From: Flavobacterium omnivorum
GTDB taxonomy: Bacteria > Bacteroidota > Bacteroidia > Flavobacteriales > Flavobacteriaceae
DNA: 64,000 bases
Direction: 5' to 3'
Assembly (NCBI RefSeq): GCF_900099915.1
Contig: NZ_FNDB01000001.1
Coordinates: 186,001 to 250,000, forward strand
The translations under genes and the position numbers were made by a program. Position 1 is the stretch's first letter. Each line of letters starts with the position of its first letter. Shown piece after piece: positions 62,829-64,000 of the stretch. The notes under the pieces were generated by a model. It worked only from the letters and a program-made list of their open reading frames with translations, was not told the DNA's origin and searched no databases.

Positions 62829-64000
62829 ATGAAAAAAAATTACGCTACTACAAATGTTTTGCAAGCCTTTTTGTTATTTTTCATGATAATAACAACAAAT
62901 TTGTTTGGACAGGTGGGCATAGGAACGATAACACCAAACGCAAGTTCTGTTTTAGATGTTTCATCGACAACCCAAGGAATGTTGACCCCTAGAATGACAA
63001 CGGCACAACGAACGGCTATTGCGTCGCCAGCCGATGGATTAATGGTTTATGACATTGATTTAAAATCTTTTTACCACTACAATTCAGCAATAACCTCGTG
63101 GAATGTAATCAATAGTGCCACTACAGGCAGAACAAACTTTAAACGTATAAGATCTACAGATGTTTTGGCGACAGTTTTGGCTGCGGAGAAAACGGCAGGA
63201 AGTAATGCAAAGTATCTGTTGGATCCCGGCACATTATATGAGATTAACGGGCAAGTAATCTTAGATCTACCTATTGAATTAAATAACGCTTATATTGCTG
63301 GTTTGGACTCTGGAGATGACAAATTGGTAAAAACTACTGGAGATCTTTTTGTTGGTACAACTGGAGGGTCAATTAGAGTATTAACTTTGGTTGCTTCTGC
63401 AGGGAATATTTTTAATATTACAGGGCCAGGAGCTATTGGGGCTCAAACACAAAATCTTATTTTAAGAGATGCTATTATCGGAAATTCAGCTAATGTAGGT
63501 CTTATCAAAAATTTTTCATTGGTATTTGTGAGTATCGTTCAATATTTTGGTAACGCTAATGGAGTTATTTATCAGGATATAAATAAGTTATTGATTAATA
63601 ATACAGGTTGGTTTGGTGGTAGTACATCTCTTGCTAATTCAGGAACGTATGAAAAGTTAGTAGGTACTTTTGGTCTAGTGCAAAAACAAGGTGGTTTCAG
63701 TGAAGTTACAGGAACAAGTATTGGCTTTGACGTATCTTCTAGTCCGACAATATCTGGAGATGCGGTTATGGAGTCAGTTGTTTTTACAGGGGCAGTTTCG
63801 GGTGCAGGGGCTTATGTAAAATCATATTCTCCTGTAATTTATTCTGGATATAATTTTAATAACAGTTGGTCTGTTAGGTGCGCGGGAATTCCAAATGAAG
63901 GTGATGCATTTTCATCGGGTAACATTTATTTGAATAGAACTTTAACAAGCCCGGTCTTTAATCACCCGACAGTAAATTCACCGGTAAAAGTCCCAGGAAC
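62829..64000 (+). CDS. Secreted surface/adhesin-like protein, 3' end cut by window edge
   Basis: An open frame from ATG 62829 runs past the window end (390 codons visible). A signal peptide (FLLFFMIITTNLFGQ) is followed by VGIGTITPNASSVLDVSSTT, QGMLTPRMTTAQRTAIASPA and DGLMVYDIDLKSFYHYNSAI. This head module is found in many Bacteroidota secreted and tail-fibre-like proteins. The rest is a Gly/Ser/Asn-rich beta-strand region without recognised motifs, perhaps a beta-helix. A T9SS sorting domain may lie beyond the edge. Function unknown; a cell-surface role is likely. Confidence 0.75.
   Translation, partial: MKKNYATTNVLQAFLLFFMIITTNLFGQVGIGTITPNASSVLDVSSTTQGMLTPRMTTAQRTAIASPADGLMVYDIDLKSFYHYNSAITSWNVINSATTGRTNFKRIRSTDVLATVLAAEKTAGSNAKYLLDPGTLYEINGQVILDLPIELNNAYIAGLDSGDDKLVKTTGDLFVGTTGGSIRVLTLVASAGNIFNITGPGAIGAQTQNLILRDAIIGNSANVGLIKNFSLVFVSIVQYFGNANGVIYQDINKLLINNTGWFGGSTSLANSGTYEKLVGTFGLVQKQGGFSEVTGTSIGFDVSSSPTISGDAVMESVVFTGAVSGAGAYVKSYSPVIYSGYNFNNSWSVRCAGIPNEGDAFSSGNIYLNRTLTSPVFNHPTVNSPVKVPG

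Noticed and set aside
1..64000. tRNA, rRNA or complete mobile elements
   Set aside because: No cloverleaf-like tRNA tail, rRNA motif, transposase, integrase or phage gene was recognised on either strand.

Overview
The window is a chromosomal segment of a Flavobacterium-like member of the Bacteroidota. The evidence is low GC content, type IX secretion (T9SS) C-terminal sorting domains, TonB-dependent receptors with N-terminal carboxypeptidase-regulatory domains, flavobacterial families (DUF3078, DUF3109, DUF3127, DUF4301), weak Shine-Dalgarno signals and several promoters matching the Bacteroidota TTTG...TAnnTTTG consensus. I saw no rRNA, tRNA, prophage, complete insertion sequence or CRISPR array. 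Genes are mostly housekeeping, on both strands, in short operons.

Layout. 1-1.7 kb: 3' part of tyrS and a RelB/RelE-type toxin-antitoxin pair. 1.8-9.4 kb: LuxE-like protein, small T9SS protein, beta-helix lipoprotein, large TonB-dependent receptor, and a divergent PhoB/PhoR-like two-component pair, which together look like a regulated nutrient-uptake locus. 9.5-20.7 kb: glycosyltransferase, a 1147-residue outer-membrane protein, lysC, a GNAT, fbp, a TerB-like protein, a HupE/UreJ protein, a dCMP-type deaminase and a C-terminal processing protease. 20.8-24.1 kb: small proteins, a minimal FAD protein, MarC, a gene broken by an in-frame stop, and DUF3109. 24.4-30.3 kb: nrdB, nrdA, an RDD protein and dgt (deoxynucleotide supply). 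30.4-38.6 kb: T9SS fungalysin protease, DUF3078, dxs, tadA, ahcY. 38.9-45.9 kb: phosphopantetheinyl transferase, GGGP synthase, pnuC, a NadR-kinase/DUF4301 fusion, arfB, then a TPP riboswitch ahead of a TonB-dependent receptor. 45.9-53.3 kb: degenerate Rieske lipoprotein, greA, HIT, transglutaminase, histidine kinase, flavin reductase, DUF3127, aat, tag, queuosine-precursor transporter. 53.7-64 kb: S8 protease lipoprotein, tsf, rpsB, rpsI, rplM, a LacI regulator, polA and the start of a large secreted surface protein.

The most unusual structure is an intergenic repeat family with four copies, arranged as two inverted pairs. One pair brackets nrdA and the other brackets ahcY. The flanks are conserved, while the central stem differs in sequence but keeps its pairing, as expected of a structured RNA or a REP/MITE-like element. 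Other leads are a five-unit octanucleotide repeat inside the 5' coding end of the TPP-riboswitch-controlled receptor (possible phase variation), the NadR-kinase/DUF4301 fusion, a Rieske-like lipoprotein without its histidine ligands, a terminator-like hairpin in the greA leader, an 11-bp-phased repeat between the PhoB-like regulator and its neighbouring receptor, and a possible IS3-type end in a terminator loop.
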